Source of the DNA: Humidesulfovibrio sp.
GTDB taxonomy: Bacteria > Desulfobacterota > Desulfovibrionia > Desulfovibrionales > Desulfovibrionaceae
Direction of reading: 5' to 3'
Length of the DNA: 64,000 bases
Assembly: GCF_030689645.1 (NCBI RefSeq)
Contig: NZ_JAUYFU010000026.1
Coordinates: forward strand, 38,515-102,514
Shown: positions 1 through 9,584 of the stretch, in pieces
How positions within the stretch are numbered: position 1 is the first letter of the stretch
Layout: each line of letters begins with the position of its first letter
Notes under the pieces: generated by a model
What the model saw: the letters and a program-made list of their open reading frames with translations, nothing else
The model's database searches: none
What the model was told of the DNA's origin: nothing
Translations under genes and position numbers: made by a program

Positions 1-756
1 GGCGGGCACGCCCTTGGCGCAGGCGGCGCGGGAGGACTCCGAGGTGTCGGCCATCTCGCGGATGAGGTCGTGCTTGCCTTCAACCAGAGCCAGAGCCTGG
101 GCGGTCTCGTTCTTGGCGTCGCGCCAGGATTTGAGCCACACCACGGTGTTGACCTTGCCAGCGTCGAAGGAGGTGCGCGACTCCACAAGACCGCGCGTCA
201 GCCCCAGGGTGAAGGCGTTGATGCCGCGCACCACTTCCGCAATGGGCTGGGTGGCAACGGTGCCCACGTTCCTGTAGCCCATAAGCCCGGCCAGATAGCC
301 CGCCAGGTATTCGCCCTGCTCGATGCGCACCATGTAGGTGCCCAAGTTGGGCCGGGTCTTGAAGCCGGAGCAGTGCATGAACTTCACGTTGGGATATTCG
401 GCCGCCACTGCATACATGGGCTCCATGTACATGAAGGTGGTGCCGAAAATGAGGTCGTAGCCCTGACGCGCATAGTCGCGCATCACGCGCTCGGCCTCGG
501 CCGGGGACTGCACGTTCTCGGTGTAGGCCACCTCAACCTGTCCGCCCAGAGTCTTCTTCAGGTGCTGGATGCCGTCGTAATGGGCCTCGTTCCAGCCCTG
601 GTCATTGATGGACTCCAGCAGCACGAAGGCTATACGGGTTTTCTTGGCCGAAGCCTGAGCTGGTGAAGCCGCCAGGGCCAACCCGCACAGGGTCAGCGAG
701 AACAGGGACAGCATGACCAGGGACAGAAAGGTGGTGAACAGGCGTTTCGAGCGCAT
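1..756 (-). CDS. BMP-family ABC transporter substrate-binding protein (partial, 3' end outside window)
   Basis: I translated this region directly. An ATG at 756 sits just after GGAGG and opens a frame that stays open to the window edge, giving 252 codons without a stop. The N-terminus is a signal peptide (MRSKRLFTTF followed by a hydrophobic stretch to about residue 30). The mature part begins KKTRIAFVLLES and has the family-typical INDQGWN and GYDLIFGTTF segments, then a GEYLAGYLAGLMG stretch. These features fit the BMP/PnrA/Med family of periplasmic binding proteins, which deliver nucleosides or related ligands to an ABC permease. The ligand cannot be named from this fragment. It diverges from the PTS operon. 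I saw no clear lipobox, so a soluble periplasmic protein is more likely than a lipoprotein. Confidence 0.85.
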   Translation of the reverse strand, partial: MRSKRLFTTFLSLVMLSLFSLTLCGLALAASPAQASAKKTRIAFVLLESINDQGWNEAHYDGIQHLKKTLGGQVEVAYTENVQSPAEAERVMRDYARQGYDLIFGTTFMYMEPMYAVAAEYPNVKFMHCSGFKTRPNLGTYMVRIEQGEYLAGYLAGLMGYRNVGTVATQPIAEVVRGINAFTLGLTRGLVESRTSFDAGKVNTVVWLKSWRDAKNETAQALALVEGKHDLIREMADTSESSRAACAKGVPA

Positions 757-935
757 GCGGCTCCTCCGGAGATGATTATGGCTAACATTACGGCTTGTTG
801 GCACAGGAGGGCAACACGCCCACCTTGCGATGGACCATAACTCACAGGCATCGCCCGGCGCAACCCCGCAATCGGAGACGCGAGCCTCTGCCGAACTGCC
901 GTCGTTCGTCCAAGCTTATTGGCAAAACAAAAAAT

Positions 936-951
936 GCACTGTACGTAGTGC
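936..951. promoter_or_regulatory. Imperfect palindrome upstream of the PTS operon
   Basis: GCACT and AGTGC arms flank a GTACGT centre, about 50 bp before the PTS start codon, in the divergent region between the BMP gene and the PTS genes. It could be an operator. No regulator gene lies next to it, so the assignment is inference only. Confidence 0.3.
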
Positions 952-1002
952 CTTGCCCCTAGCCACATGCGTGGTTCCCTATACTCTTCTGGAGGAGCGC
1001 TG

Positions 1003-3549
1003 ATGCCCACCGCCACACGCCGTCTGGAAATTCTTGCGCCGCTGTCCGGCATCCTTGTGCCCCTTTCCACAGTTCCAGACCCTGTGTTCGCCCAGAAGAT
1101 GGTAGGCGACGGCGTGTCCATGGACCCCACCTCCGCAGAGGTCCTCGCTCCGCTTTCCGGCGTGGTGACGCAGTTGCACGAGTCCCACCACGCCCTGACC
1201 ATCACCGGGGACGGGGTGGATGTGCTGATCCATGTGGGCATCGACACTGTGCTGCTGCGCGGGGCGGGCTTCACCCCCAGGGTGGCCAAGGGCGACACGG
1301 TGCTTGTCGGCCAGCCTGTCCTATCCTTCGACGCCGACCTTGTGGCAGGCAAGGCCAAAAGCCTGCTCACGCAGATCGTGGTGGCGAACATGGAAGGCGT
1401 TCTGGGGCTGGTTCCGGCCTCGGGCCTTGTGCGCGCAGGGCAGGATGTGGTCCTGACCATCGAGCTTGCACCGCAGGCGGTCCAAGCAGAAGTCAGCAAG
1501 GCGAACGCACCCCTGGCTCAGGCCGAGGGCGTCCTCTCCGAGCCAGTGGCGATCCCCAACCCTGTGGGCATGCACGCCCGGCCCGCCGCCATCCTGGCCG
1601 CCCAGGCCAAGACCTACAACGCGGACATCCGGCTCATCCGCGGCACCGACGAGGCGAACGCCAAGAGCATCGTGGCCATCCTGGGCCTGTCGCTGCGCAA
1701 GGATGAAGCCGTGCGCATCAGGGCCACAGGACCCGATGCCGCAAGGGCCATGGACGCGCTGTCCCAGCTTCTGGCCGATGGCTGCGGCGAAAAGGCCGAA
1801 GACGCTCCGGCCCAGGCCGCGCCGCCTGCGCCAAAGGCTGCCGCACCTCGTCCGGCAAGCCTTGCCGAGGGGGAGTTCGCAGGGGTTTCGGCCTCCCCTG
1901 GCCTGGCCGTGGGCCGGGTGCTGCAATACCGCCAGGGCGACATCGAAGTGCTGGAACAGGGCGAAGGCCTTGTGAAGGAGCTGGACCGGCTGGAGCAGGC
2001 GCTGCGCGCTGCGCGCCTACAGGTGGATGACCTGCGCCGCCAGGCCGGAAATTCCCCGCGCGCGCAGATTCTTGGCGCGCACCACGAACTTTTGGACGAC
2101 CCCGACCTGACCGGCAGGGCCACGGCACGGCTGGAGAACGGCAAAAGCGCGGGCTTCGCCTGGCGCGAGGCGTACACTGCCTATGCCTCCCAGCTGGAAG
2201 GACTGGATAATCCGTTGCTGCGCGAGCGCGCTGGCGACATCCGCGACGTGGGCCGCCGCGTCCTGGGCCTGCTGGCTGGCGCGGCTCCGGCCCTGGCCAT
2301 CACCCAGCCGGAGACCATCCTCATCGCGCATGAGCTCAGCCCGTCGGACACCGCCGCCCTGGACCGCACCAAGGTGCTGGGGTTCTGCACCGCCACCGGC
2401 GGCGGCACCAGCCATGTAGCCATCCTGGCGCGCTCCCTCGGCATCCCAGCCATCTGCGGCATCGACGAAGCCGCCCTGGACCTGCCCGACGGCACCCTGG
2501 TGGTGCTGGACGGCAGCGCGGGCGTGCTCAAACGCGATCCGAACGAGGCCGAACTGGCCCAGGCGCAGTCGCGTATGGCCGAGCAGTCCGCCCGGCGCGA
2601 GGCCGAGCTGGCCGCAGCCGGGGCCGACGCCCGCACGGCGGACGGGCACCGCGTGGAGGTGGCGGCCAACGTGCGCAACGGCCAGGAAGCGCAGGACGCC
2701 GCAGCCGCCGGGGGCGAAGGCGTGGGCCTTTTGCGTTCGGAATTTTTGTTCGACAAGCGCGACAGCGCCCCGGACGAAGAAGAGCAGTTCGCCGCCTATG
2801 CCGAGGTGGCCCGCGCCTTCGGCCCCGACCGCCGCGTGGTCATCCGCACCCTGGACGTCGGCGGCGACAAGCCCCTTTCCTACTTGCCTCTCCCGCGCGA
2901 GGACAACCCTTTCCTGGGCATCCGGGGAATCCGGGTGAGCCTGGAGCACCCGGACCTGTTCCGCACCCAGTTGCGCGCCATCCTGCGCACCGCCCCCCTG
3001 TGCGGCCTGCACATCATGTTCCCCATGATCGCCGGGGTGGATGAGCTGCGCGAGGCCAGGCGCCATCTGGATGAGGAACGGGCCGCCCTGGGCCTGGAAG
3101 CTCCGGTGAAGGTGGGGGTGATGATCGAGGTGCCCTCCGCTGCGCTGCTGGCCGAGGCCATCGCCCCGGAGGCGGACTTCTTCTCCATCGGCTCCAACGA
3201 CCTGACCCAGTACACCCTGGCCATGGACCGCGGCCACCCAAAGCTCGCCCAAAAGGCCGACGCCCTGCACCCGGCTGTGCTGCGGCTCATCGGCATGACG
3301 GCGCAGGCCGCGCGCAAGCACGGCAAGTGGACCGGAGTATGCGGCGGCGTGGCCTCGGACGTGGCCGCCGTGCCCGTGCTCATCGGCCTGGGGGTGGACG
3401 AGCTGTCCGTCTCCGTGCCTGCAATCCCGGCGGTGAAGGCGGCAGTTGGCCGCCACACCCTGGCCCAGTGCCGGGAGCTGGCCCAAGAGGTGCTGGCCCT
3501 GTCCACAGCAGCCGAGGTCCGCGCCCGGCTGGCCGCCCTGCCGCAGTAA
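1003..3549 (+). CDS. Multiphosphoryl transfer protein, EIIA(Glc)-HPr-EI fusion of the PTS
   Basis: 848 aa. I chose the ATG at 1003 because GGAGGAG precedes it at 991-997; an upstream in-frame ATG at 967 lacks this. Three PTS modules are fused. An EIIA-Glc-type domain spans about residues 1-165, with phospho-His77 in LIHVGIDT. HPr spans about 175-260, with His191 in GMHARPA. Enzyme I spans about 285-848, with His471 in [13 protein letters not shown], the PEP-binding [10 protein letters not shown] segment and Cys780 in KWTGVCGG. The protein therefore carries phosphate from PEP through EI, HPr and EIIA to the IIB domain encoded next door, 17 bp downstream. All catalytic residues are present. This domain order resembles the cytoplasmic component of glucose or N-acetylglucosamine PTS in some proteobacteria. 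Confidence 0.93.
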   Translation: MPTATRRLEILAPLSGILVPLSTVPDPVFAQKMVGDGVSMDPTSAEVLAPLSGVVTQLHESHHALTITGDGVDVLIHVGIDTVLLRGAGFTPRVAKGDTVLVGQPVLSFDADLVAGKAKSLLTQIVVANMEGVLGLVPASGLVRAGQDVVLTIELAPQAVQAEVSKANAPLAQAEGVLSEPVAIPNPVGMHARPAAILAAQAKTYNADIRLIRGTDEANAKSIVAILGLSLRKDEAVRIRATGPDAARAMDALSQLLADGCGEKAEDAPAQAAPPAPKAAAPRPASLAEGEFAGVSASPGLAVGRVLQYRQGDIEVLEQGEGLVKELDRLEQALRAARLQVDDLRRQAGNSPRAQILGAHHELLDDPDLTGRATARLENGKSAGFAWREAYTAYASQLEGLDNPLLRERAGDIRDVGRRVLGLLAGAAPALAITQPETILIAHELSPSDTAALDRTKVLGFCTATGGGTSHVAILARSLGIPAICGIDEAALDLPDGTLVVLDGSAGVLKRDPNEAELAQAQSRMAEQSARREAELAAAGADARTADGHRVEVAANVRNGQEAQDAAAAGGEGVGLLRSEFLFDKRDSAPDEEEQFAAYAEVARAFGPDRRVVIRTLDVGGDKPLSYLPLPREDNPFLGIRGIRVSLEHPDLFRTQLRAILRTAPLCGLHIMFPMIAGVDELREARRHLDEERAALGLEAPVKVGVMIEVPSAALLAEAIAPEADFFSIGSNDLTQYTLAMDRGHPKLAQKADALHPAVLRLIGMTAQAARKHGKWTGVCGGVASDVAAVPVLIGLGVDELSVSVPAIPAVKAAVGRHTLAQCRELAQEVLALSTAAEVRARLAALPQ

Positions 3550-3566
3550 CCCCACAGGAGCCGAAG

Positions 3567-5366
3567 ATGCTGAAGTCAGCTTTCTCTTCCCTGCAAAAAA
3601 TCGGCAAGGCGCTCATGCTGCCCGTGGCGGTGCTGCCTGTGGCGGGCCTGCTCCTGGGCATCGGCGCGGCGAACTTCGAATGGATGCCGCCCCTGGTCTC
3701 CGCCTTGATGAAGAATTCCGGCGACGTGATCTTCGGCAACCTGCCCCTGATCTTCGCCATCGGCGTTGCCCTCGGCTTCACGGAGAACGACGGCGTCTCG
3801 GCCATCGCCGCGGCCATCGGCTACGTGGTGCTGCTGGCCACCCTCGGCGTCATGGCGAAGGTGTGGGGAGCGGAAACCTCCACCATCATGGGCATCAAGA
3901 GCATCCAGACAGGAGTCTTCGGCGGCATTCTGGCCGGCGGGCTGGCCGCAGCCATGTTCAAGCGCTTCTATCACATCAATCTGCCGACATACTTCGCCTT
4001 CTTCGCAGGCAAGCGCTTTGTGCCCATCATCACGGCCCTGGCGGCCATCCTGCTCGGCATAGCGCTCTCCGTGGTCTGGCCGCCGGTCCAGAACGCAATC
4101 AACGCCTTTTCGCACTGGGCGGCTGTGAGCGACCCGCGCACGGCGGCCTCCTTGTACGGCTTTGTGGAACGCCTGCTCATCCCCTTCGGCCTGCACCACA
4201 TCTGGAACGTGCCCTTCTTTTTTGAGATGGGCAGCTACACCGACGCTTCCGGCGTTGTGGTCCACGGCGACATCAACCGTTTCTTCGCGGGCGACCCCAC
4301 GGCAGGCATCCTGGCCGGAGCCTTCCTGTTCAAGATGTTCGGCCTGCCTGCCGCGGCCATCGCCATGTGGCACGCGGCCCGGCCCGAACGGCGCGTGGCT
4401 GTGGGCGGTTTGATGCTCTCCGCCGCGCTCACCTCGCTGCTCACCGGCATCACCGAGCCCATTGAGTTCTCTTTCCTGTTCGTGGCCCCGGTGCTGTATT
4501 TCCTGCATGCGCTGCTGGCCGCCAGCACGCAATTCGTGGCCAACACGCTGGGCATGCACATGGGCTTCACTTTCTCCCAGGGCGGCATCGATTTCGTGGT
4601 GTTCAACGCTTTGGGCCGCTTCGCCCAGAAGTGGTGGCTGGTGTTGGTGCTTGGTCCGGTCTACGCGGGGGTGTACTACGGCGTGTTCCGCGCAGCCATC
4701 TCCTGGCTGAATCTCAAGACTCCGGGCCGCGAAGACGTTGAAGCCGCCGACGGTGGCGCAGCGGCAGAGCCAGCCCCTGGCGCGGGCGGGCGCGCCCTGG
4801 ACCTGGTGCTGGCCTTTGGCGGGCGCAAAAACATCGTGAGCCTGGACGCCTGCATCACGCGGCTGCGGGTTGAGGTCGCCGACCCGGCCCGCGTGGACCA
4901 GAAGCGCCTGAAGCAGCTTGGCGCAGCCGGGGTGATGATGGTGGGCGATGCGGTGCAGGCCATCTTCGGCCCGCTGTCGGAGAACTTCAAGACCGACATG
5001 CAGGAGTACCTGCAACACGCCGGGGCAGAGGCCGATGGCCCCGCAGGACTGGCATCCGGCGGCCCGGCGCCTTCAGCTGCCCCCAAGGTTGCGGCAGCCG
5101 ATGCTGCTGGAGCCCTGGACCCGCAACTGACGGAAACGGCGGCGCGCATCCTGGCAGCCCTGGGCGGCAGCACCAATATCCGCAGTCTCTCACCTGTCGC
5201 GGCCACCCGCCTGCGCGTGGAGCTGACCGACGCGGCCCACTTCGACCAGCAAGCCGCTGGAAACGCCGGAGTGGCCGCCGTAATGCAGGCCGCGCCCGGA
5301 GTGCTGCACCTCATCGTGGGCCTGCACGCGGCCAAACTGGCCCAGGCCATGCGCTCGGCCGGGTGA
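3567..5366 (+). CDS. ptsG: PTS glucose-type transporter EIICB (PtsG-like) with an extra IIB-like domain
   Basis: 599 aa; ATG at 3567, a few bases after AGGAG. Residues 1 to about 390 are a membrane EIIC domain closely resembling E. coli PtsG in remembered sequence blocks ([74 protein letters not shown]). A IIB domain follows, with the phosphocysteine Cys429 in [10 protein letters not shown]. After an Ala/Gly/Pro-rich linker, a second IIB-like domain (about 515-599) keeps ATRLRVEL but has Ala545 where the Cys should be. It follows the EIIA-HPr-EI gene by 17 bp, so the pair can form a complete phosphorelay for sugar import. Glucose is the best guess and N-acetylglucosamine is possible. The Cys-less repeat may be regulatory or structural. 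Confidence 0.88.
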   Translation: MLKSAFSSLQKIGKALMLPVAVLPVAGLLLGIGAANFEWMPPLVSALMKNSGDVIFGNLPLIFAIGVALGFTENDGVSAIAAAIGYVVLLATLGVMAKVWGAETSTIMGIKSIQTGVFGGILAGGLAAAMFKRFYHINLPTYFAFFAGKRFVPIITALAAILLGIALSVVWPPVQNAINAFSHWAAVSDPRTAASLYGFVERLLIPFGLHHIWNVPFFFEMGSYTDASGVVVHGDINRFFAGDPTAGILAGAFLFKMFGLPAAAIAMWHAARPERRVAVGGLMLSAALTSLLTGITEPIEFSFLFVAPVLYFLHALLAASTQFVANTLGMHMGFTFSQGGIDFVVFNALGRFAQKWWLVLVLGPVYAGVYYGVFRAAISWLNLKTPGREDVEAADGGAAAEPAPGAGGRALDLVLAFGGRKNIVSLDACITRLRVEVADPARVDQKRLKQLGAAGVMMVGDAVQAIFGPLSENFKTDMQEYLQHAGAEADGPAGLASGGPAPSAAPKVAAADAAGALDPQLTETAARILAALGGSTNIRSLSPVAATRLRVELTDAAHFDQQAAGNAGVAAVMQAAPGVLHLIVGLHAAKLAQAMRSAG

Positions 5367-5536
5367 AGGGCAGCCATGGCATGACGCGCGTGGTGAAGAA
5401 TCATGCGCCAGGTATTCCCTCGCACGGCTCTGACGCTTTAGAGAACAGGGCAGCATCTCAGCGCTAGCGTCGAGACGGCGGCTCAACAATCCCAAGCGCC
5501 AGCAGTCCCTACTACCACGCTAAAACCAACCCCAGC

Positions 5537-6649
5537 CTAGCCCAGCCCCTTGCGGAAGAACCAGCCGGCCAGGGCCAGGGTAGCCACGGCGATGACCAGA
5601 AGCGGCCAGATGGTGTCGAGGACGGTCAAAAGCGGCATTCCTTTCAGCATGATGCCGCGCACGGCCACCAGAAAGTGCCGCAGCGGGTTGGCCAGGGACA
5701 CGATCTGCAATAGCTTCGGCATGGTCTCGATGGGCGTTGCGAAGCCGGAAAGCAGCGTGGCGGGCATCATGAAGGTGAAGGTGCCCAGGATGGCCTGCTG
5801 CTGCGTGTTGCACAAGGATGAGATGAAGAGCCCAAAGCCCACCACAGAGAACAGGTAGAGCACCATGCTCAGGGCCAGCACCCAAAGCGAGCCCTGGCAG
5901 GGGATGCCAAAGGCCAGTATAGCCACAGCCACGATAAGCACGCTCTCCACCACGCCAAGGATCATGGCCGGCAGGGTTTTGCCCGCAAGAATCTCACCCG
6001 GCGACAAGGGCGAGACCAGCAGTTGGTCGAAGGTGCCCAGCTCCCGCTCCCGCGCCACGGAAAGCGCCGTAACGATGAGCCCCACCACCATGGTCAGCAT
6101 GCCTATGAGGTTCGGCACCGTGAACCACAGATAGTCGAGGTTCGGGTTGAACCAGTTGCGCGCAACGAGCGTGGCTGGCGGGGGCGGCAAATTGTAGCGC
6201 GCCACCAGGTCACGGTTGTACTGTTCAACTATCCGCTGGGCGTAGCCCTGCACTATCTGCGCTGCGTTGCTGCGGCGTCCGTCGAGGAGGAACTGCACCT
6301 CAGCCGGGCGTCCGGCGGCCACATCGCGCGAGAAATTCTGGTCGATGACCAGCACGGCCATGGCCTTCTCATCCTCCAGGGTCGGGGCCACGTCCTCCTG
6401 TCCGCGCAGGGGGAACACCTTGGTGAAGGAGGGCGAGCCACGGAAGCGTTGCGCCAGCTCCACAGCGGCCTTGCCGCCGTCCTTGTCCAGCAGGGCCAGC
6501 TCGATGTTCTTGACCTCCAGCGTGGCGGCAAAGGCGAAGATGGTCAGCTGCAGGATGGGCGGCAGAATAAGCACCACGCGGCTCTTGCGGTCGCGCAGAA
6601 CGGCCAGCAGCTCCTTGATGACCAGCGCTTTGATGCGGGCGTAGTTCAT
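5537..6649 (-). CDS. ybhR: ABC-2 type exporter permease, YbhR-like
   Basis: 370 aa. It has one N-terminal membrane helix after a basic start (IKALVIKELLAVLRDRKSR), a large extracytoplasmic segment of about 140 residues, and then about five helices (starting FTVPNLIGMLTMVVG). This is the usual ABC2_membrane_3 layout. It is the last gene of the five-gene exporter operon and its ATG overlaps the stop of the upstream permease by 4 bp. With its partner permease it should form the membrane channel energised by the fused ATPase. The symbol is assigned by operon order (regulator, adaptor, double ATPase, two permeases), which matches E. coli ybhGFSR. The substrate is not known from the sequence; the E. 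coli system is linked to drug or cation export. Confidence 0.85.
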   Translation of the reverse strand: MNYARIKALVIKELLAVLRDRKSRVVLILPPILQLTIFAFAATLEVKNIELALLDKDGGKAAVELAQRFRGSPSFTKVFPLRGQEDVAPTLEDEKAMAVLVIDQNFSRDVAAGRPAEVQFLLDGRRSNAAQIVQGYAQRIVEQYNRDLVARYNLPPPPATLVARNWFNPNLDYLWFTVPNLIGMLTMVVGLIVTALSVARERELGTFDQLLVSPLSPGEILAGKTLPAMILGVVESVLIVAVAILAFGIPCQGSLWVLALSMVLYLFSVVGFGLFISSLCNTQQQAILGTFTFMMPATLLSGFATPIETMPKLLQIVSLANPLRHFLVAVRGIMLKGMPLLTVLDTIWPLLVIAVATLALAGWFFRKGLG

Positions 6650-7773
6650 GCCACCTTCCTCGCTGTGTTCTTGAGGGTCAGGCCCAGCAGCACCGCGGCG
6701 ATGAGCGCCATGCCGCCCATGTTCGGCAGCAGCAGCGGCCAGGCATCGCCCACCAGGAACAAGGTCTTGAGGCAGGACACATAGTAGCGCGCCGCAATGG
6801 CGCGGGACAAAAGCTGGATGGGCAGCGGCATGCCAGAGGGCTCGAACACGTAGCCGGACAGGAAGTAGGCGGGCAGAAAGGCAGCCAGGATGGCGGCCTG
6901 CGCAGCCACGAACTGGTTGCGCGCCACCGAGGAGATGAACAAGCCCAAGCCCAGGGCCGAAATCATGAAAACCGCGGACACGGCCATGAGCGCCAGAATG
7001 CTGCCCCGAAACGGCACATGGAACAAGAGCAGGGTTATGCCCAGGCAGATGAACATGGCCGCCATGCCCAGCAGGAAGTACGGCACCAGCTTGCCCAACA
7101 GCATCTCAAAGGGGCCAACGGGCGTGGCCAGCATGGCCTCCATTGTGCCGCGCTCCCATTCGCGGGCCACAACCAAGGCGGTCAGAAGCGCGCCGATGAG
7201 CGTCAGGTTGATGGCCATGCCGCCGGGCAGCAGGCTGTTCAGGCTCACCAGCTCCTGGTTGAACCAGGTGCGCGGCGCCAGATGCACGGGCTGGGCGAAC
7301 TTGGCCCCCTTGCTCTCCGCACGCACATCCATCCACGATAGCCAGACACCCTGCGCGTAATTCTGAAGAAACTGCGCTGTGTTGGGCACGGAGCCGTCGG
7401 CGATGATCTGAAAGGGCACGCTGGCCGAAGCCTGGGCCATGTCGCGGCTGAAGGTCTGCGGAATGACCACAATCCCGGCCACCTTGCCGGAGGTCATGTC
7501 ATCGGCGAACTCCCGGCGGTCGCGCCCCACGCGGGCGTCGAAATACTTGGTGGCCAGGAACGAGGCCGCCAAGTCCTGGGCCTCGGGCGAGGAGTCCTCA
7601 ATGACCAGGCCGATGCGCAAGTGATCGAGGTCTAGATTGGTGGAATAGCCGGAAAGCAGGGTCAGGAAGATCGGCAGGATGAATCCGATGAGGATGGACG
7701 AGGGGTCGCGGACGATCTGCAGCATCTCCTTGACCATGATGGCCGAAAGCCGCCGGGCGGCCAGACTTCTCAT
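6646..7773 (-). CDS. ybhS: ABC-2 type exporter permease, YbhS-like
   Basis: 375 aa. It begins with a short cytoplasmic stretch (LSAIMVKEMLQIVRDPSSI), then a helix, a soluble extracytoplasmic domain of about 140 residues, and a bundle of helices from about residue 180 (GGMAINLTLIGALLTALVV). The motif REWERGTMEAMLATPV is typical of ABC-2 permeases. Its first four bases overlap the stop of the double ATPase gene and its end overlaps the next permease, so translation of the operon is probably coupled. It is paralogous to the following gene (RELGTFDQLLVSPL corresponds to WERGTMEAMLATPV), as expected for a heterodimeric permease pair. Confidence 0.86.
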   Translation of the reverse strand: MRSLAARRLSAIMVKEMLQIVRDPSSILIGFILPIFLTLLSGYSTNLDLDHLRIGLVIEDSSPEAQDLAASFLATKYFDARVGRDRREFADDMTSGKVAGIVVIPQTFSRDMAQASASVPFQIIADGSVPNTAQFLQNYAQGVWLSWMDVRAESKGAKFAQPVHLAPRTWFNQELVSLNSLLPGGMAINLTLIGALLTALVVAREWERGTMEAMLATPVGPFEMLLGKLVPYFLLGMAAMFICLGITLLLFHVPFRGSILALMAVSAVFMISALGLGLFISSVARNQFVAAQAAILAAFLPAYFLSGYVFEPSGMPLPIQLLSRAIAARYYVSCLKTLFLVGDAWPLLLPNMGGMALIAAVLLGLTLKNTARKVA

Positions 7774-9584
7774 GCCGCAACCTCTCTGTTCAGGCCCTGC
7801 GCCTGGTCCTGATCGTCCTTCTCAACCAGAGTCACGAAGGCGTCCTCCAGGCTGGGCTCTATCAAATCCGGCCCGCGCACCCCGTCCTTCAGGTCGTCGG
7901 GGGAGCCCATGGCGATGACGCGCCCCCGGTACACCAGGCCGATGCGGTCGCAGTACTCGGCCTCGTCCATGAAGTGCGTGGTGACCATCACCGTGACGCC
8001 GCGCTCCACCATGCCATTGATGTGCGTCCAGAACTCGCGGCGAGTGATGGGGTCCACGCCGGAGGTGGGCTCGTCGAGAAAGAGCACGGCGGGCTCATGC
8101 ATCACCGCGCAGGCTAGCGCCAGCCGCTGCTTGAAGCCCAGGGGCAGCTCATCGGCGGAGGCGGAGAGGTGCGGCGAAAGGCCGAATGTTTCGATCATGC
8201 CCTCCACCGCCCGTTTGCGCACAGCGCCCTCAAGGCCGTAGACCCCGGAGAAGAAATCCAGGTTCTGGCGGACGGATAAGGTGCCGTAGAGGGAGAACTT
8301 CTGGGCCATGTAGCCGATGCGCTCCCGCGCCGCCCCCTTGCTCTTGCCCAACACAAGGCCGTCCACCAGCGCCTGGCCCGCCGTGGGCTTGAGCAGCCCG
8401 CACATCATCTTGAAGGTCGTGGACTTGCCAGCGCCGTTGGGGCCGAGCAGACCGAAGATCTCGCCCTGGCGGATGGCGAAGGTGATGTCGCGCGCGGCGG
8501 TGAAGTCGCCGAAGCGCTTGGTGAGCCCCCGCGCCTCCACCAGGCTGTTCTCGTTGGGCGGCTTGTTGGCCATGCGCTCCGCCAGGGCCGAAACCCCGCC
8601 CGGCCCCCCGCCCAGAATGTCCAGAAAGGCGTCTTCGAAACGCGGCGCAACCTGCACAAGCTCAGCCTGCGGCCCGGCGCGCATGGCGGAAAGATCCGGC
8701 AAGGGCGCATCCTTGGCCAGCACCAGGCGCACATGACGGCCCTGAATGACCCCATCGATGATGCCCGGCAATCCCAGAGCGCGGCGCAGCACGCCCCGGC
8801 GGCTGCCGCCCTTGGGGTCCGAGGCTCCACGCACCTGCACCACGCGGCCCTGCACGCGGCCCGTCAGGTCTGTCGGCTTGCCGACAAACAGCATTTTCCC
8901 GCCGGAGAGCAGCAGCACCTCGTCGCAGCCCTCGGCCTCATCCAGGTACGAGGTGCTCCAGACCACGCCGATGCCGTCGTCGGCCAGCTCGCGCACCATG
9001 CGCCACAACTCGCGCCTTGAGATGGGGTCCACTCCCACGCTGGGCTCGTCGAGCAGGAGCAGCTCAGGCCTTTTGATCATGGCGCAGGCCAGGCCGAGCT
9101 TCTGCTTCATGCCGCCGGAAAGCCGTCCGGCCAGGCGCGAGGTGAAGGAGGCTAGGCCCGTGAAGCCCAGCAGCCGGTCAAAGGTGGCGGCGCGCTCCGC
9201 TGCGGGCAGGCCGCGCACCTCGGCATAGAGCCGCAGGTTCTCGGCCACGGTGAGGTCTTCGTACAAGCCGAACTTCTGCGGCATGTAGCCGATGCGCGCG
9301 TGCAGCTCCCGCGATTGCGTGGCCGGATTCAGGCCCAGCACCCTGAGGCTGCCCTGGCTCGCGTCCACAAGCCCGGCCAGGAGCCGCATGAGTGTGGTCT
9401 TGCCAGCCCCGTCCGGCCCCACCAGTCCGGTGATGAGTCCTGGCCGGATGCTCGCGGTGATGCCCTCCAGCGCAAGGGTGGCGGAAGAACCGTAGCGCAT
9501 TGCCAGCCCCTGCGCTTCGATGAGGACCGAGGCCGGGCTTGCGGGCGCGCTGACCAGCCTTGCGTCTAAAGGCTGGGCGCTCAT
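7770..9584 (-). CDS. ybhF: Fused tandem ABC transporter ATPase, YbhF-like
   Basis: 604 aa with two complete ABC domains. The first has Walker A GPDGAGKTT (residues 56-63), signature LSGGMKQ and Walker B LLLLDEPSVGVD. The second has Walker A GPNGAGKST (about 375-385), a divergent signature LPLGFKQ and Walker B LFLDEPTSGVD. I chose the ATG at 9584 because it overlaps the stop of the adaptor gene as ATGA; the frame stays open upstream, but that part lies inside the adaptor gene and looks like shadow sequence. The protein should hydrolyse ATP for the two permeases encoded downstream. The LSGG-to-LPLG change in the second half could make that site act differently, and may be a normal trait of the family. 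Confidence 0.9.
   Translation of the reverse strand: MSAQPLDARLVSAPASPASVLIEAQGLAMRYGSSATLALEGITASIRPGLITGLVGPDGAGKTTLMRLLAGLVDASQGSLRVLGLNPATQSRELHARIGYMPQKFGLYEDLTVAENLRLYAEVRGLPAAERAATFDRLLGFTGLASFTSRLAGRLSGGMKQKLGLACAMIKRPELLLLDEPSVGVDPISRRELWRMVRELADDGIGVVWSTSYLDEAEGCDEVLLLSGGKMLFVGKPTDLTGRVQGRVVQVRGASDPKGGSRRGVLRRALGLPGIIDGVIQGRHVRLVLAKDAPLPDLSAMRAGPQAELVQVAPRFEDAFLDILGGGPGGVSALAERMANKPPNENSLVEARGLTKRFGDFTAARDITFAIRQGEIFGLLGPNGAGKSTTFKMMCGLLKPTAGQALVDGLVLGKSKGAARERIGYMAQKFSLYGTLSVRQNLDFFSGVYGLEGAVRKRAVEGMIETFGLSPHLSASADELPLGFKQRLALACAVMHEPAVLFLDEPTSGVDPITRREFWTHINGMVERGVTVMVTTHFMDEAEYCDRIGLVYRGRVIAMGSPDDLKDGVRGPDLIEPSLEDAFVTLVEKDDQDQAQGLNREVAA

Noticed and set aside
980..985. TATACT as -10 element of the PTS operon
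   Set aside because: It would start transcription inside the ribosome-binding site at 991-997 and no -35 hexamer lies at the right distance.
2017..3555. Long minus-strand frame opposite the PTS fusion gene
   Set aside because: It has no family motifs and no ribosome site, and high GC explains open antisense frames. The plus-strand gene has all PTS motifs.
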